Source of the DNA: Bacillus ectoiniformans
Lineage (GTDB): Bacteria > Bacillota > Bacilli > Bacillales > Domibacillaceae
DNA: 64,000 bases
Assembly (NCBI RefSeq): GCF_016908875.1
Contig: NZ_JAFBES010000003.1
Span: forward strand, 124,001 to 188,000
Direction of reading: 5' to 3'
This document shows, piece after piece, positions 54,471-63,362 of the stretch; the stretch's first letter is position 1; the number at the start of each line of letters is the position of its first letter. Made by a program: the position numbers and the translations under genes. Under the pieces are notes generated by a model. The model had not been told where the DNA came from. It saw nothing but the letters and a program-made list of their open reading frames with translations, and searched no databases.

Positions 54471-55130
54471 TTAATAATTTAATGCCTTTCGAAATGTACT
54501 TGAATAGGTTTGGCTTACCGGGATTTTCATTCGATTCTTCATAATGAGCAGGAAAGTAGAATGAGAATCGGGCTGAATTTCTTGAATATGATTGACGTTT
54601 ACAATATAAGACCGGTGAACGCGGATGAATAAATCATCAGGAAGCATAAATTCAAGCTCCGTTAAATTCAGTTTGTGATAGCCGTCCCCGTTCAGCGCCT
54701 GTACTTTTGTTTTCCTATTTTCCGCTTCTAAATAAATAATTTGTTCATATGGAACAGGGTACCAGCGGTCTTCCGATTTAATAGTAAAGAAATTAGTTGA
54801 GATAGGAGTAGGTTTAGCAGGGAAAATGGTAGTAATAGCACCTGTCACTTCCTCGCCGTCAAAAGTAGGCACAGACATGGCGTAATAGGGAATCCCATAC
54901 ACTTCACTGTCAATATATTCGGACACCTGGTGTTTTTCAGCAATAGCTTTTGCTGTTACGCTGCCTTGTTTCACAGGTTCTCCCGGCTGAATATGCAGAT
55001 CAACTAATTTACTTGGCTGATAATAAATAAATGTCTTCGCGTTTGAAACAGCCACCGAAGTATTAGATGGGAAAAATTCTTTCATCACTTCCATAATGGC
55101 TGATGTCGTATTATGATCCATAGTTTTCAT
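54471..55130 (-). CDS. LytTR-type transcription regulator with PAS-like sensor
   Basis: This 219-residue protein has an N-terminal PAS-like ligand domain (about 10-105, with PGEPVKQGSVTAKAIAE and VYGIPYYAMSVPTFDGEEV) and a C-terminal LytTR DNA-binding domain (about 118-219, with YLEAENRKTKVQAL and IRVHRSYIVNVNHIQEI). It lacks a receiver domain. It precedes the CoA-transferase gene by about 120 bp on the same strand and is a good candidate for its regulator, perhaps sensing an organic acid. The ATG at 55130 lies close behind AGAGG; the next ATG (55121) is an alternative. Confidence 0.87.
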   Translation of the reverse strand: MKTMDHNTTSAIMEVMKEFFPSNTSVAVSNAKTFIYYQPSKLVDLHIQPGEPVKQGSVTAKAIAEKHQVSEYIDSEVYGIPYYAMSVPTFDGEEVTGAITTIFPAKPTPISTNFFTIKSEDRWYPVPYEQIIYLEAENRKTKVQALNGDGYHKLNLTELEFMLPDDLFIRVHRSYIVNVNHIQEIQPDSHSTFLLIMKNRMKIPVSQTYSSTFRKALNY

Positions 55131-55190
55131 CTCACCTCTTTTTTAGATTATACTTATTGCATACCGATTTTTAAAGAAGGGGTGTCCGTT

Positions 55191-55679
55191 GTGAGCAAAG
55201 CCAAGACAAATGCGATGAGAATGCTTGATTCGAGCAAGGTTCCATACGAAGTCTATACATACGATTCTAATGATGGAAAGATTGACGGAGTATCTGTCGC
55301 AGCGAAAGTTGGAAAGGACCCAAAGGAAGTATATAAAACACTTGTTACTGTCGGAGCAAGTAAACAGCTTTATGTGTTTGTCATTCCGGTAGAAAAGGAG
55401 CTGGATTTAAAAAAGGCGGCAAAAGCAGCAGGAGAGAAAAAGCTAGAAATGCTTCCGGTGAAAGATATTCAAAAACACACAGGCTATATTAGAGGCGGAT
55501 GTTCGCCTGTAGGAATGAAGAAGCTGTACTCGACATTTATAGATGCTTCCTCGTCAACTCTGGACCGGTTGGTAGTCAGCGGCGGTAAGATCGGCGCTCA
55601 AATGGAGCTGGCTGTAGATGATTTAAAAAGGGTGATAAAAGCAGTCAATGAGTATGAATTAACAGTCAATGAGCAATAG
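55191..55679 (+). CDS. ybaK: Cys-tRNA(Pro)/Cys-tRNA(Cys) deacylase, YbaK/EbsC family
   Basis: This editing protein of 162 residues hydrolyses mischarged Cys-tRNA(Pro). The YbaK core is present: KVPYEVYTYDSNDG, VGKDPKEVYKTLVT with its active-site Lys region, and GGCSPVGMKKLYSTFIDASS. GTG 55191 is chosen because AAGGGG precedes it and translation then starts at SKAKTNAMRML as in relatives. The frame stays open to 55113, which would overlap the divergent LytTR gene. It is monocistronic. Confidence 0.9.
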   Translation: MSKAKTNAMRMLDSSKVPYEVYTYDSNDGKIDGVSVAAKVGKDPKEVYKTLVTVGASKQLYVFVIPVEKELDLKKAAKAAGEKKLEMLPVKDIQKHTGYIRGGCSPVGMKKLYSTFIDASSSTLDRLVVSGGKIGAQMELAVDDLKRVIKAVNEYELTVNEQ

Positions 55680-55876
55680 GTTTTATCGTCTAAATAGTGT
55701 GAAAAATAACTATATTTTTACTTTTTATGGAAGATCATCTCGAGAGAAAAAATCAATGAAAATTGTGTGAAGGATATGTTACTGTTATGTGTGTTTTTTA
55801 TAAAATCACTGTAATAGGGGTACTCTTTTTATATGGATTTTATATAATAGGCTCATAACTTAAGAACAGGAAGTGA

Positions 55877-56167
55877 ATGAAAGTGATCGTTGAAAACCTT
55901 GTGGATTCTAAAAGCTATTTTACTGGTGAAATGAAAGAAAATTTTATGGTGATTTATGAGAAGCTGCAGCAGTCAGACGCGATTTTTAGCGAGAATGGTT
56001 TTGAAGAAATTGAAGGCGATACTGCTGAGTATGTAAAAATCATGAAAGATCCTGGAGAAGAGTGCTGCTTGAAGAGTATTAAAAGCTACAAGATTGGCCG
56101 GGAATTTAAGTGTGTAGATGATGTGCTAGCCAGTATTAAAGAAGCCCACCGAGACATTTTTAAATAA
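55877..56167 (+). CDS. Small acidic hypothetical protein, 96 aa
   Basis: I do not recognise this protein. It is soluble and acidic, with a helical N-terminal half (SKSYFTGEMKENFMVIYEKL) and three Cys residues, two adjacent (EECCLKS). No known motif is visible. The ATG at 55877 has AGGAAG about 4 bp upstream, with a GTG two codons later as an alternative. A TATAAT at 55843-55848 may be its -10 box. It has a clear terminator, supporting a real transcribed gene. Confidence 0.7.
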   Translation: MKVIVENLVDSKSYFTGEMKENFMVIYEKLQQSDAIFSENGFEEIEGDTAEYVKIMKDPGEECCLKSIKSYKIGREFKCVDDVLASIKEAHRDIFK

Positions 56168-56217
56168 GCCACATGTTTCTAAAACGATCGTTTAATAGAT
56201 AGAAGAGAGCGTTCCAT

Positions 56218-56244
56218 CAGCTATTGCTATGGAGCGCTTTTTTT
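56218..56244 (+). terminator. Terminator of the 96-aa gene
   Basis: AGCGTTCCAT pairs with ATGGAGCGCT, with AGC/GCT inside, followed by six T. Confidence 0.85.
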
Positions 56245-56339
56245 CGTTAGGCAACTTGTTTGTCAGTAAAAATGTTCATGTTTTTTCAGCATAAAGCATA
56301 TAGATAAGGGATGGAAAAAAAGGATAAAGAGGTGTGAGC

Positions 56340-57395
56340 ATGAGCAGTAAAACCATACGATATTTCACAAAAGGAAACACGGCTAAAGGTTATTACAGTT
56401 TGCTTGACACGAACTTAAAGGATATGGAGCGGCTGTTTATTTTAAAAGGCGGCACGAGCTCAGAGAATTTAACTTGTATGCAGCAGCTAGAACAGCATTT
56501 ATTAAAAGCAGGGGAACGGGCAGAGTTCATTCATTGTTTAACTGCTCCTGAGCAGCCCGAGGGCATTGTCCTGCCAGAGAAAAGAACGGCTATTGTGATT
56601 GAATCCACGCTTGGCGCCACTAATCCTTCTTCGATAGCCAAAGATGTTCAATTCATTACATTAGAAGATCGTGCATCCAAGCAAGAGACGCCTTTGCAAG
56701 CGGAGCGGTATGAGATCGCCCATAAAAATGCCTATGCTTGTTTTCAGCAGGCGCTCGCTGTTCATGATGAGTGGGAACATATATATATCAGCCACTTAAA
56801 TAAGGAAAAAGCGAATGAGCTCGCAGATACAACCATTCAGCAGCTATTTGGGGAAAAAGAGGCTAAAAAGAAAGCCACGGTTAAGCGTCGGTTCTTAGGG
56901 GCGGCTACCTTTAAAGGGGCAGTTGATTTTGTGCCGGAATTAACGGAGGGCTTATCGGCCAGATATTTTATTAAAGGTCGTCCCGGAACAGGAAAATCAA
57001 CCATGATGAAAAAAATCGCAGCAAAAGCCGAAGAAAAAGGATTTGACACAGAAATATATCATTGCGGATTAGATCCTGACAGTTTAGATATGATTATAGT
57101 CCGCGAACTTGGATTTGCGATTTTTGACAGCACGGCTCCGCATGAATATTTCCCTGAAGGTCCGAATGATCACCTCATAGATGTCTATCAAGAAGCGGTG
57201 GTAAGCGGCACAGATGAGAAATTTGAAGTGGAGCTGAATGAGATCTCTGGGCGCTACCGGGAATGGATGAAAAAAGGGACGGCTTTTCTTGAAGAAGGCA
57301 AACGCTCTCGAGAAGAGGCCGAGGAACTTCAAGGGAAAGAGATCAACCCATCCGTTATTGAGCAGATATGCAAAGAAATCCTTCACAGGCTTTAA
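56340..57395 (+). CDS. Double P-loop ATPase-like protein with a degenerate first site
   Basis: The 351-residue protein appears to be a tandem duplication of a nucleotide-binding module. The second half has a clear Walker A, GRPGTGKST (213-221), followed by EIYHCGLDPDSLDMII and FAIFDSTAPHEYFP. The first half has the parallel layout LFILKGGTSSENLT (32-45), FIHC and AIVIESTLG, but lost the P-loop Gly-Lys-Ser. It resembles uncharacterised Bacillus ATPases of about 350-370 residues. ATG 56340 follows AGAGG at 7 bp. A short hairpin (57399-57421) follows. The function is unknown. Confidence 0.8.
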   Translation: MSSKTIRYFTKGNTAKGYYSLLDTNLKDMERLFILKGGTSSENLTCMQQLEQHLLKAGERAEFIHCLTAPEQPEGIVLPEKRTAIVIESTLGATNPSSIAKDVQFITLEDRASKQETPLQAERYEIAHKNAYACFQQALAVHDEWEHIYISHLNKEKANELADTTIQQLFGEKEAKKKATVKRRFLGAATFKGAVDFVPELTEGLSARYFIKGRPGTGKSTMMKKIAAKAEEKGFDTEIYHCGLDPDSLDMIIVRELGFAIFDSTAPHEYFPEGPNDHLIDVYQEAVVSGTDEKFEVELNEISGRYREWMKKGTAFLEEGKRSREEAEELQGKEINPSVIEQICKEILHRL

Positions 57396-57473
57396 ATAAG
57401 TATATTTCCAGGGAAATATACATGATTTTGTCGAATGATTGTATCTTACGCTGGTTATAGTCATTACACATAA

Positions 57474-57508
57474 GAAACGCTCCCGAACAGTGTATTCGGG
57501 AGCGTTTC
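57474..57508. terminator. Bidirectional terminator before the DUF915 hydrolase
   Basis: GAAACGCTCCCGAA pairs perfectly with TTCGGGAGCGTTTC across a 7-nt loop. It serves the leftward gene and possibly the rightward one. Confidence 0.88.
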
Positions 57509-57509
57509 G

Positions 57510-58328
57510 TTAATTATTCCATAAAAAGTTTCCAACAAGCCGATCAACTTTTACACTCTCATGTAATCCGCTATGCGAAATGCTGCGGTCGTCAATGATC
57601 GTTTCTTTATAATTAGAGGCAGGAACAATCTTTTCTAATGCCTGTGCGCTTTTTACCGTCACTAGTTGGTCTCCGGTGCCGGCAATGGCATATACTTCAA
57701 CTTCTGTTGGAAAATCCTTGCGATGTTTATATAAATCTTGCAAGGCTTTTGAGTTTGGCATTAGGTCGTACTTTGCCTCTCCGTTATTTTTTTCAAGATA
57801 TTGTCGATTCTTCAAGCCGTTAAACGGGCTGCCGATGGCAATGAACTTCTTCACTTTTGGGTAGGAAGAGTCCTTTGAGTAATCTTCCAAATATTTAGTT
57901 GTAATTAAGCCTCCCATAGAATGACTGACAATATTCATCTGGCCAATATCATATTTTTCCTTTAAGACATACATGACTTTTGACAGCCAATAAGAGGTGT
58001 CCTTAAAGCTTGCCCGATTGCTTTCAAAGTGCACTTGAATAAAAACATTATCATTCGCATCATACGAAGAAGGCTCTGTGACTAAAACATTCCCTTCCTT
58101 CGTTACTCGGCAGATTAAGCTCTTTTTCCCCCAGCCATATTCATGTTCAAAACGGTAAAGCATGCTTTGAAAAGAATGGAGAGTTCCTTTATATCCGTGT
58201 ACAAAGACAGTGGCTGTATGCTCCGAATCGTTATTTTGCGACCGTGCAGAATCGCTGCGAGACAATAGATAATAGCTGAAAGAAATCAGAACAATAATGA
58301 AAACGGCCATAATTGAATTTTTTTTCAA
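57510..58328 (-). CDS. Membrane-anchored alpha/beta hydrolase, DUF915 type
   Basis: The 272-residue protein has an N-terminal signal or anchor helix (about 5-23) and an alpha/beta-hydrolase fold with the oxyanion motif VFVHGYKGTLHSF. The nucleophile elbow is SHSMGG, and candidate acid/base residues lie in GTGDQLVTV and SHSGLHES. It matches the DUF915 group of surface lipase/acylhydrolase-like proteins in Firmicutes. Its natural substrate is unknown. It is monocistronic, ending at a strong terminator. Confidence 0.87.
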   Translation of the reverse strand: MKKNSIMAVFIIVLISFSYYLLSRSDSARSQNNDSEHTATVFVHGYKGTLHSFQSMLYRFEHEYGWGKKSLICRVTKEGNVLVTEPSSYDANDNVFIQVHFESNRASFKDTSYWLSKVMYVLKEKYDIGQMNIVSHSMGGLITTKYLEDYSKDSSYPKVKKFIAIGSPFNGLKNRQYLEKNNGEAKYDLMPNSKALQDLYKHRKDFPTEVEVYAIAGTGDQLVTVKSAQALEKIVPASNYKETIIDDRSISHSGLHESVKVDRLVGNFLWNN

Positions 58329-58390
58329 CGAAAAAATCTCCTTTGTCCATCTAAGTTGTTATTCTCATGTTGCAGGCAGCAGAGCGAATT

Positions 58391-60049
58391 TTATAGAAAG
58401 AAAGCTACACTTATACCTATTAAACCAGCGGTAAGCACGTAAAAAAGCATGGGAATCATCGTCATTCGAATGATTGCTCCTTCCTTGCCGACTAGACCTA
58501 CGACAGAAGCGGCTGCTACTACATTTAATACACAAATCATATTGCCGGCGTTAGATCCAAGCACCTGCAGCGCTAGGATGAGTTCGGGATTCATGTCTAA
58601 TTGGGCGGCAGCGCTAAATTGAAACAGTGAAAACATCATATTGCTGAATGTGGCACTTCCAGAAATAAATGATCCAAGCGATCCAATGAGAGGAGCGACA
58701 ATTGGCCATCCATTTCCAACTGAATTAGATATAAGAGAAGCCAGCTCCAAAGGCATACTCAGCAAATCAGCTTGGTTCACTCCAGAATTAATGAAGATTC
58801 TGACCATTGGAACAGCTGAACCTAGAGCGATGGCGCTGCCAACGAGCGTGCGAGCCGACGTCTGCAGGGTTTCGCTCATTTCATTCCACTTCATTTTATG
58901 AATGAAAAACGTAATCAATACCACCGCAATAAATACTGTACCCGGAAGATACAGGGGTTCAAACGAGGTACTTATTGGTGTATTTAAAATGTTGCTCCAG
59001 CCAACCTTGACAGACTGCAAAGCAGATTTAAATGGAAGTACATTTAAACGGGTTAAAATAAGAAAGACAGCTACTAATACATATGGCACCCAAGCCAGCC
59101 ACAAAGGAAGCGGCTGTTTCTGCAAGGAAGATTCATTTGCCTTGCTTGCCTTTTCTTCTGACTCAAAGCCCCACGCAGCTTCAGGAAGCAAGAAGCCTTT
59201 TTTAGCCGCAGGTACAACAATAGCTAGGCCGACCAGTCCACCTATGATAGATGGAAATTCTGGACCAAGCAGATTGGCTACGATAAAAGCAGGAACGGTA
59301 AAGCTTAATCCAGCAAAAAGGGCAAATTTCCATAAAGCTAAGCCTTCTTTCCATGAACGATTCTTGCCAAAGAAACGAGTCAGCATGGAAATCAGGATCA
59401 GAGGAATAAAGGTTCCAATGAATAAATCGATGGTTGATGCTTGAACCGCGACACCTTGCAGGTATTGTTCAAGTGTTTGATTCTGTGCAGAGAGAACAGG
59501 AGCCACTTCTTTCGCAATGGAACTGCCCTGCTGAAGCCCTTGATCAACACCGACTATGATGGGGGTTCCAACGGCTCCAAAAGAAACGGAGCTGCTATCC
59601 GCAATTAAAGCAAGTGAAACGGCAGCGAGTGGTGGAAATCCTAGTGCCACTAGCAAAGGGGCACCTATGGCGGCAGGAGTTCCAAATCCGGCGGCGCCTT
59701 CAATAAATGAACCGAATAGCCAAGCGATGATAATTAATTGAACCCTTCGGTCGGGAGAGATACCGATAAAGCCTTTCCGTATCGAGTCCAGCGCACCGCT
59801 TTTTGTCAATGTATTCAGTAATAATATCGCGCCAAATACGATCCAAAGAATGGATACGGCGATGATCATCCCTTCAATAGTAGCCGCTGCAATATGAGTA
59901 GCCGGCACTTGCCAAATGAAGTAGGCGAGAAGGGCTGAAGCGATAAGACTAAGCGGCATCGCCTTTGCAGCGGGAAGTCTTAATAATACGAGTAAAATGA
60001 AAACAGCTAAAACGGGCATAGCTGCCGTTATGATCTGAAGCACATTCAT
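58391..60049 (-). CDS. L-lactate permease family transporter
   Basis: This membrane protein of 552 residues has about 13-14 spans and matches the LctP/LutP family. Visible blocks are [34 protein letters not shown] and [13 protein letters not shown]-like [16 protein letters not shown], plus [11 protein letters not shown] near the end. It takes up lactate (or glycolate) with protons. ATG 60049 follows AAGGAGGAAAAAAT; the frame extends 14 codons further without a ribosome binding site. No lut or ldh gene is adjacent. Confidence 0.9.
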   Translation of the reverse strand: MNVLQIITAAMPVLAVFILLVLLRLPAAKAMPLSLIASALLAYFIWQVPATHIAAATIEGMIIAVSILWIVFGAILLLNTLTKSGALDSIRKGFIGISPDRRVQLIIIAWLFGSFIEGAAGFGTPAAIGAPLLVALGFPPLAAVSLALIADSSSVSFGAVGTPIIVGVDQGLQQGSSIAKEVAPVLSAQNQTLEQYLQGVAVQASTIDLFIGTFIPLILISMLTRFFGKNRSWKEGLALWKFALFAGLSFTVPAFIVANLLGPEFPSIIGGLVGLAIVVPAAKKGFLLPEAAWGFESEEKASKANESSLQKQPLPLWLAWVPYVLVAVFLILTRLNVLPFKSALQSVKVGWSNILNTPISTSFEPLYLPGTVFIAVVLITFFIHKMKWNEMSETLQTSARTLVGSAIALGSAVPMVRIFINSGVNQADLLSMPLELASLISNSVGNGWPIVAPLIGSLGSFISGSATFSNMMFSLFQFSAAAQLDMNPELILALQVLGSNAGNMICVLNVVAAASVVGLVGKEGAIIRMTMIPMLFYVLTAGLIGISVAFFL

Positions 60050-60283
60050 ATTTTTTCCTCCTTGTCTTGCAGATATGCTCAAAGATATCATTTAAACAGG
60101 TGAATAATTTTTCCAAAACGTGAAAGGTCTAACATCATACTTCTTCATTATACTAAAATACTTTTAGAGCTAAAGAGCTATCCTCCCGATTTTTATGAAA
60201 TATTTAAGAAGGAAACCTAGCAAGTTATACCCTTTACCGATAAAATTAATTAATAGAAAAATCAAAAAATTAGGAGGTTGAAT

Positions 60284-60436
60284 ATGAGGGAATTCGTTGG
60301 AAAATGTGAAAAATGCCAGAAAGATATTTATTGTTTAGATGGGTTTTTAAATGGAATGAAGATAGAGGGAGCACTGCTCTGTTTTGAATGTGGAGAGGAG
60401 AAGAGTGATTTTAAAAAAACCCCCTCACAATCCTAA
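60284..60436 (+). CDS. Small zinc-ribbon protein, 50 aa
   Basis: This short gene has ATG 60284 with TTAGGAGG 7-8 bp upstream and stops at TAA 60436. The product has Cys8 and Cys11 (CEKC), Cys17, and Cys33 and Cys36 (CFEC), the spacing of a four-cysteine zinc ribbon with one extra Cys. The tail is KSDFKKTPSQS. Family unknown. Its last 20 bp overlap the terminator of the convergent AI-2E-type gene. The remaining gap 60050-60283 holds only A/T-rich promoter-like sequence for this gene and the permease. Confidence 0.75.
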   Translation: MREFVGKCEKCQKDIYCLDGFLNGMKIEGALLCFECGEEKSDFKKTPSQS

Positions 60437-60452
60437 AAAGGTCTGAGAGGGA
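60414..60452 (-). terminator. Terminator of the AI-2E family gene, inside the small zinc-ribbon gene
   Basis: On the minus strand CCCTCTCA pairs with TGTGAGGG around an A/T-rich loop and is followed by seven T. The T run corresponds to the AAAAAAA coding for Lys in the small gene. Confidence 0.7.
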
Positions 60453-60470
60453 GTGAATGATAAAGGCCTG

Positions 60471-61562
60471 TTAGACTTCTTTTGTAGCCATGTCTCTGAT
60501 TTCTTTACGCTTATGATACAAATTAGTCGCAATCGTTTTGATTACGGCATAGGTTGGGATGGCTAAGATAATTCCCCAGATACCGGCGATGTTTCCGGCA
60601 GCTAAAATAAGGGTGATCACTGTTAATGGGTGAATATCTAGCGCTTTTCCCATGACATTAGGTGAAATTAAGTTCGATTCTACTTGCTGCGCGACTAGCA
60701 TAATAATGGCCACATAGATGACCATTTGCGGATCTTGAGTCCAGGCAACGAATATCGCTGGAATGACGGCAAGGTAAGGGCCGAGAAAGGGAATGACATT
60801 CGTCACCATGCCGACGATCGCTAAGATCAGAGAATAGTCGAGACCAATGATTAAATATCCGATTAGAAGCATGACACCAACCAGGAAGCTGACTAGCAAT
60901 TGTCCTTGTACATAAGACTTTAAGGTTTCATCAAGGTCCTTCAAGGTTTTTCTTACCCATGCTTTGCGGTCTCCCGAGAAAAACCCTGCTATAAATGGAG
61001 CGAATGCTTCTCTGTCTTTCAACATATAAAATAAAAAGAAAGGAACTAATACAACTAGGATCACTGCTTGGAGCAGCCCTTGCAGAAAGGTGATGAGCCA
61101 TGTGCCAAGTGACATGGCATAGCTCTCAATTTGACCAGCCGCATCTTCTAATGATTCAATGGCGAACTTTGGCAGTCTTTCTTTTTGGGAAATTAAGTAA
61201 TCAATTCCTTCTTCCGCTGTTTTCGTCATCTGCGGAACATTCTTTACAAGCTTGGATACCTGATTGTTAAAAATAGGTCCGACAATGGCATAAATAATCC
61301 AAAAGGTTAGGCCTAAAAGTATAAATACAGATAAAATGGCGGCCCAGCGCGGCAATTTTTTGTCTTCAAGCCAATTGACTAAAGGACGGGTTAAATAGAA
61401 CAGAACGCCTGCGAAGATAAGCGGCAAAAAAACGGTTTTAGCCACGATATACAAAGGACTGAAAACGTCGCGTATATCTCTAAAAAGCATAATAATTAAC
61501 AAGAAAAGTATGATGGCAATTCCTGTTTGAAACCAGGTTTTATTGGTCACGTTAACAAACAC
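60471..61562 (-). CDS. AI-2E family (YueF-like) membrane protein
   Basis: This membrane protein of about 363 residues has some eight spans. The large central extracytoplasmic loop (about 85-150) and the blocks VPFFLFYMLKDRE, SYVQGQLLVS and NVIPFLGPYLAVIPA are hallmarks of the AI-2E/PerM/YdgG family, whose members export signals or act as Na+/H+ antiporters. The start is uncertain: GTG 61562 is almost on the AAAGGAAG ribosome binding site, and GTG 61550 is slightly far from it. It seems monocistronic. Confidence 0.87.
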   Translation of the reverse strand: MFVNVTNKTWFQTGIAIILFLLIIMLFRDIRDVFSPLYIVAKTVFLPLIFAGVLFYLTRPLVNWLEDKKLPRWAAILSVFILLGLTFWIIYAIVGPIFNNQVSKLVKNVPQMTKTAEEGIDYLISQKERLPKFAIESLEDAAGQIESYAMSLGTWLITFLQGLLQAVILVVLVPFFLFYMLKDREAFAPFIAGFFSGDRKAWVRKTLKDLDETLKSYVQGQLLVSFLVGVMLLIGYLIIGLDYSLILAIVGMVTNVIPFLGPYLAVIPAIFVAWTQDPQMVIYVAIIMLVAQQVESNLISPNVMGKALDIHPLTVITLILAAGNIAGIWGIILAIPTYAVIKTIATNLYHKRKEIRDMATKEV

Positions 61563-61649
61563 TTCCTTTCGATGTGATCTTTCATTCTAGTATACTAATG
61601 ATTTTTACTTTTTGCTTTATTCAAGCCTTTTACTTAGTTGAAAAAAGCA

Positions 61650-61683
61650 AAGAACCTGTCCTAAATGAATCAGACAGGTTCTT
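61650..61683 (-). terminator. Terminator of the YjiH-like gene
   Basis: AAGAACCTGTC pairs with GACAGGTTCTT; on the minus strand TTTGCTTTTTT follows. Confidence 0.82.
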
Positions 61684-61704
61684 AAATATGCGCCCATCTC
61701 GTGA

Positions 61705-63057
61705 TTAGAAAATTAAATGAGCGGCGGCAGCGATGATAGGTAATGTAATAAGGGTTCTTAATAAGAAAATAATAATTAGGTCTTTTAAGTTAACGGGAAT
61801 CTTTGAACCGAGCAATAGACCGCCCATTTCGGACATATAAACCAATTGTGAGACAGATAAACAAGCGATAACAAAGCGTGTTAATTCACTTTCAATATCC
61901 GCTCCGATGATGGCCGGCAAGAACATATCGGCAAAGCCAACCATGATGGTTTCTGATGCGGCAGCTGCTGATGGAATTTGCAATAGCTCTAATAAAGGAA
62001 TGAAGGGAACACCTAACCATTGGAAAACAGGTGTATATTCCGCAATAACTAAAGCAATCGTTCCAAGCGCCATGACAACAGGTGCTACACCAAGCCACAT
62101 ATCAAAAACGTTTCTGAAGCTATCTGAAACAACTTCTGAGGGTTTATTTTTCTTCGCTTGCACAACAGCTTGTTCAAACCCATAAGAAATAGGTGAATAG
62201 CCAGATGGAATGCTTTCTTCATCGCCCTTTCTCTCGTCATCATTAATAAAGGTATCTCCTTTGTTAGCTAAAGGATAAATGCGAGGCAAGATCAAGGCGG
62301 CTATAATTCCAGAAACAATGACAGTTACGTAAAACGGGATAAAGTAACGCTCAAGTCCTACTTGAGAAATCACGACTAAACAGAAGGTAACAGAAACCAC
62401 AGAAAAGGCAGTACCCACAATAGACGCTTCTTTTTTCGTATAATAGCCTTGTTCGTACTGTTTGCTCGTCAATAAAACGCCAATCGTTCCATCACCTAAC
62501 CATGAAGCTAAACAATCGACAGATGAACGGCCAGGAAGCTTAAACAGCGGTCGCATAATTTTCGTTAAAGAATAACCAACGAATTCAAGTAAACCAAAGT
62601 TCAATAGTAATGGAAGAAGAAGTCCAGCAAATAAAAATGTAGAAAACAAAATGGCCAGTAAGTCATTTAAAAGCAGCCCGCCAGTAACATCTGAATGAAT
62701 GATTTCTGGTCCGACTTGATACAAAGCCATAAAGGCAAAAATAGCACCAATGACACGAATCACTGCCCAAACAGTTGATATATCGAACAATGTCGCTAAG
62801 AAAGCCGATTTTCTAACGAAAGCCGGGCGGAAAAGCTTAACAATGACTGTACCTAAAGCCGCAGCAATGATTAAATACGTCATGATGGCAGGAATATAAT
62901 CACCGATCCATCCCTGTAAAGAATCTGATAGCAGGGCAATCGGAATGGTTACCCCGTCTTCAGTTGGAAGCGGCACCATGAAAAAAGCTAATCCTATTAA
63001 TGAAGGAATAATAAACAATAATATAGAAGATAAAGAAAATTTATTGGCAGATTGCAT
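61705..63057 (-). CDS. YjiH-family membrane protein (nucleoside-recognition/Gate domain)
   Basis: The 450-residue protein has about 10-11 spans. Features of the YjiH/Gate family are seen: FDISTVWAVIRVIGAIFAFM, LPGRSSVDCLASWLGDGTIGVLLTSK-type block (about 180-205) and PSAAAASETIMVGFADMFLPAI. Related spore proteins (SpoVB/SpmA-type Gate domains) and nucleoside carriers share this domain. Substrate and function are unknown. The ATG follows GAGAGGACGTCACAAT. Confidence 0.83.
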   Translation of the reverse strand: MQSANKFSLSSILLFIIPSLIGLAFFMVPLPTEDGVTIPIALLSDSLQGWIGDYIPAIMTYLIIAAALGTVIVKLFRPAFVRKSAFLATLFDISTVWAVIRVIGAIFAFMALYQVGPEIIHSDVTGGLLLNDLLAILFSTFLFAGLLLPLLLNFGLLEFVGYSLTKIMRPLFKLPGRSSVDCLASWLGDGTIGVLLTSKQYEQGYYTKKEASIVGTAFSVVSVTFCLVVISQVGLERYFIPFYVTVIVSGIIAALILPRIYPLANKGDTFINDDERKGDEESIPSGYSPISYGFEQAVVQAKKNKPSEVVSDSFRNVFDMWLGVAPVVMALGTIALVIAEYTPVFQWLGVPFIPLLELLQIPSAAAASETIMVGFADMFLPAIIGADIESELTRFVIACLSVSQLVYMSEMGGLLLGSKIPVNLKDLIIIFLLRTLITLPIIAAAAHLIF

Positions 63058-63362
63058 ATTGTGACGTCCTCTCGTTGTATGTTTGTATAATTATTAATGA
63101 TTATTCATTTTAATTCATTTGCGCATAAAAATCTATGGTCTTTCTTGTTTTCATAATATATAAATAATTTGTAGTTTTCACTTGAATATATCACATGAAA
63201 GTCAACATGAAAAGTAGTTTTGTCACAATATTGACAAGAAATTATTTGGTTTTGAAAAGTTCAAATACAGCAAAGAAGAATTAGCCAATAATTGTCTTAT
63301 AATAGGTAATAAAGACCATAATTGGAACGGTTTAAAGGATTAAGATTTGGGAGTGGACAGGA
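63058..63362. other. A/T-rich divergent intergenic region
   Basis: No gene or stable hairpin is visible here. The sequence is unusually A/T-rich. TATAAT near 63296-63302 could be the -10 box for the rightward gene, but no convincing -35 box was found. Confidence 0.4.

Noticed and set aside
55113-55190. Upstream extension of the ybaK gene
   Set aside because: It overlaps the start of the LytTR gene on the other strand and adds residues not found in the YbaK family; GTG 55191 has the ribosome binding site.
58902-59444. Rightward 180-codon frame inside the lactate permease gene
   Set aside because: It lies opposite a certain gene and shows no domain or start signal.
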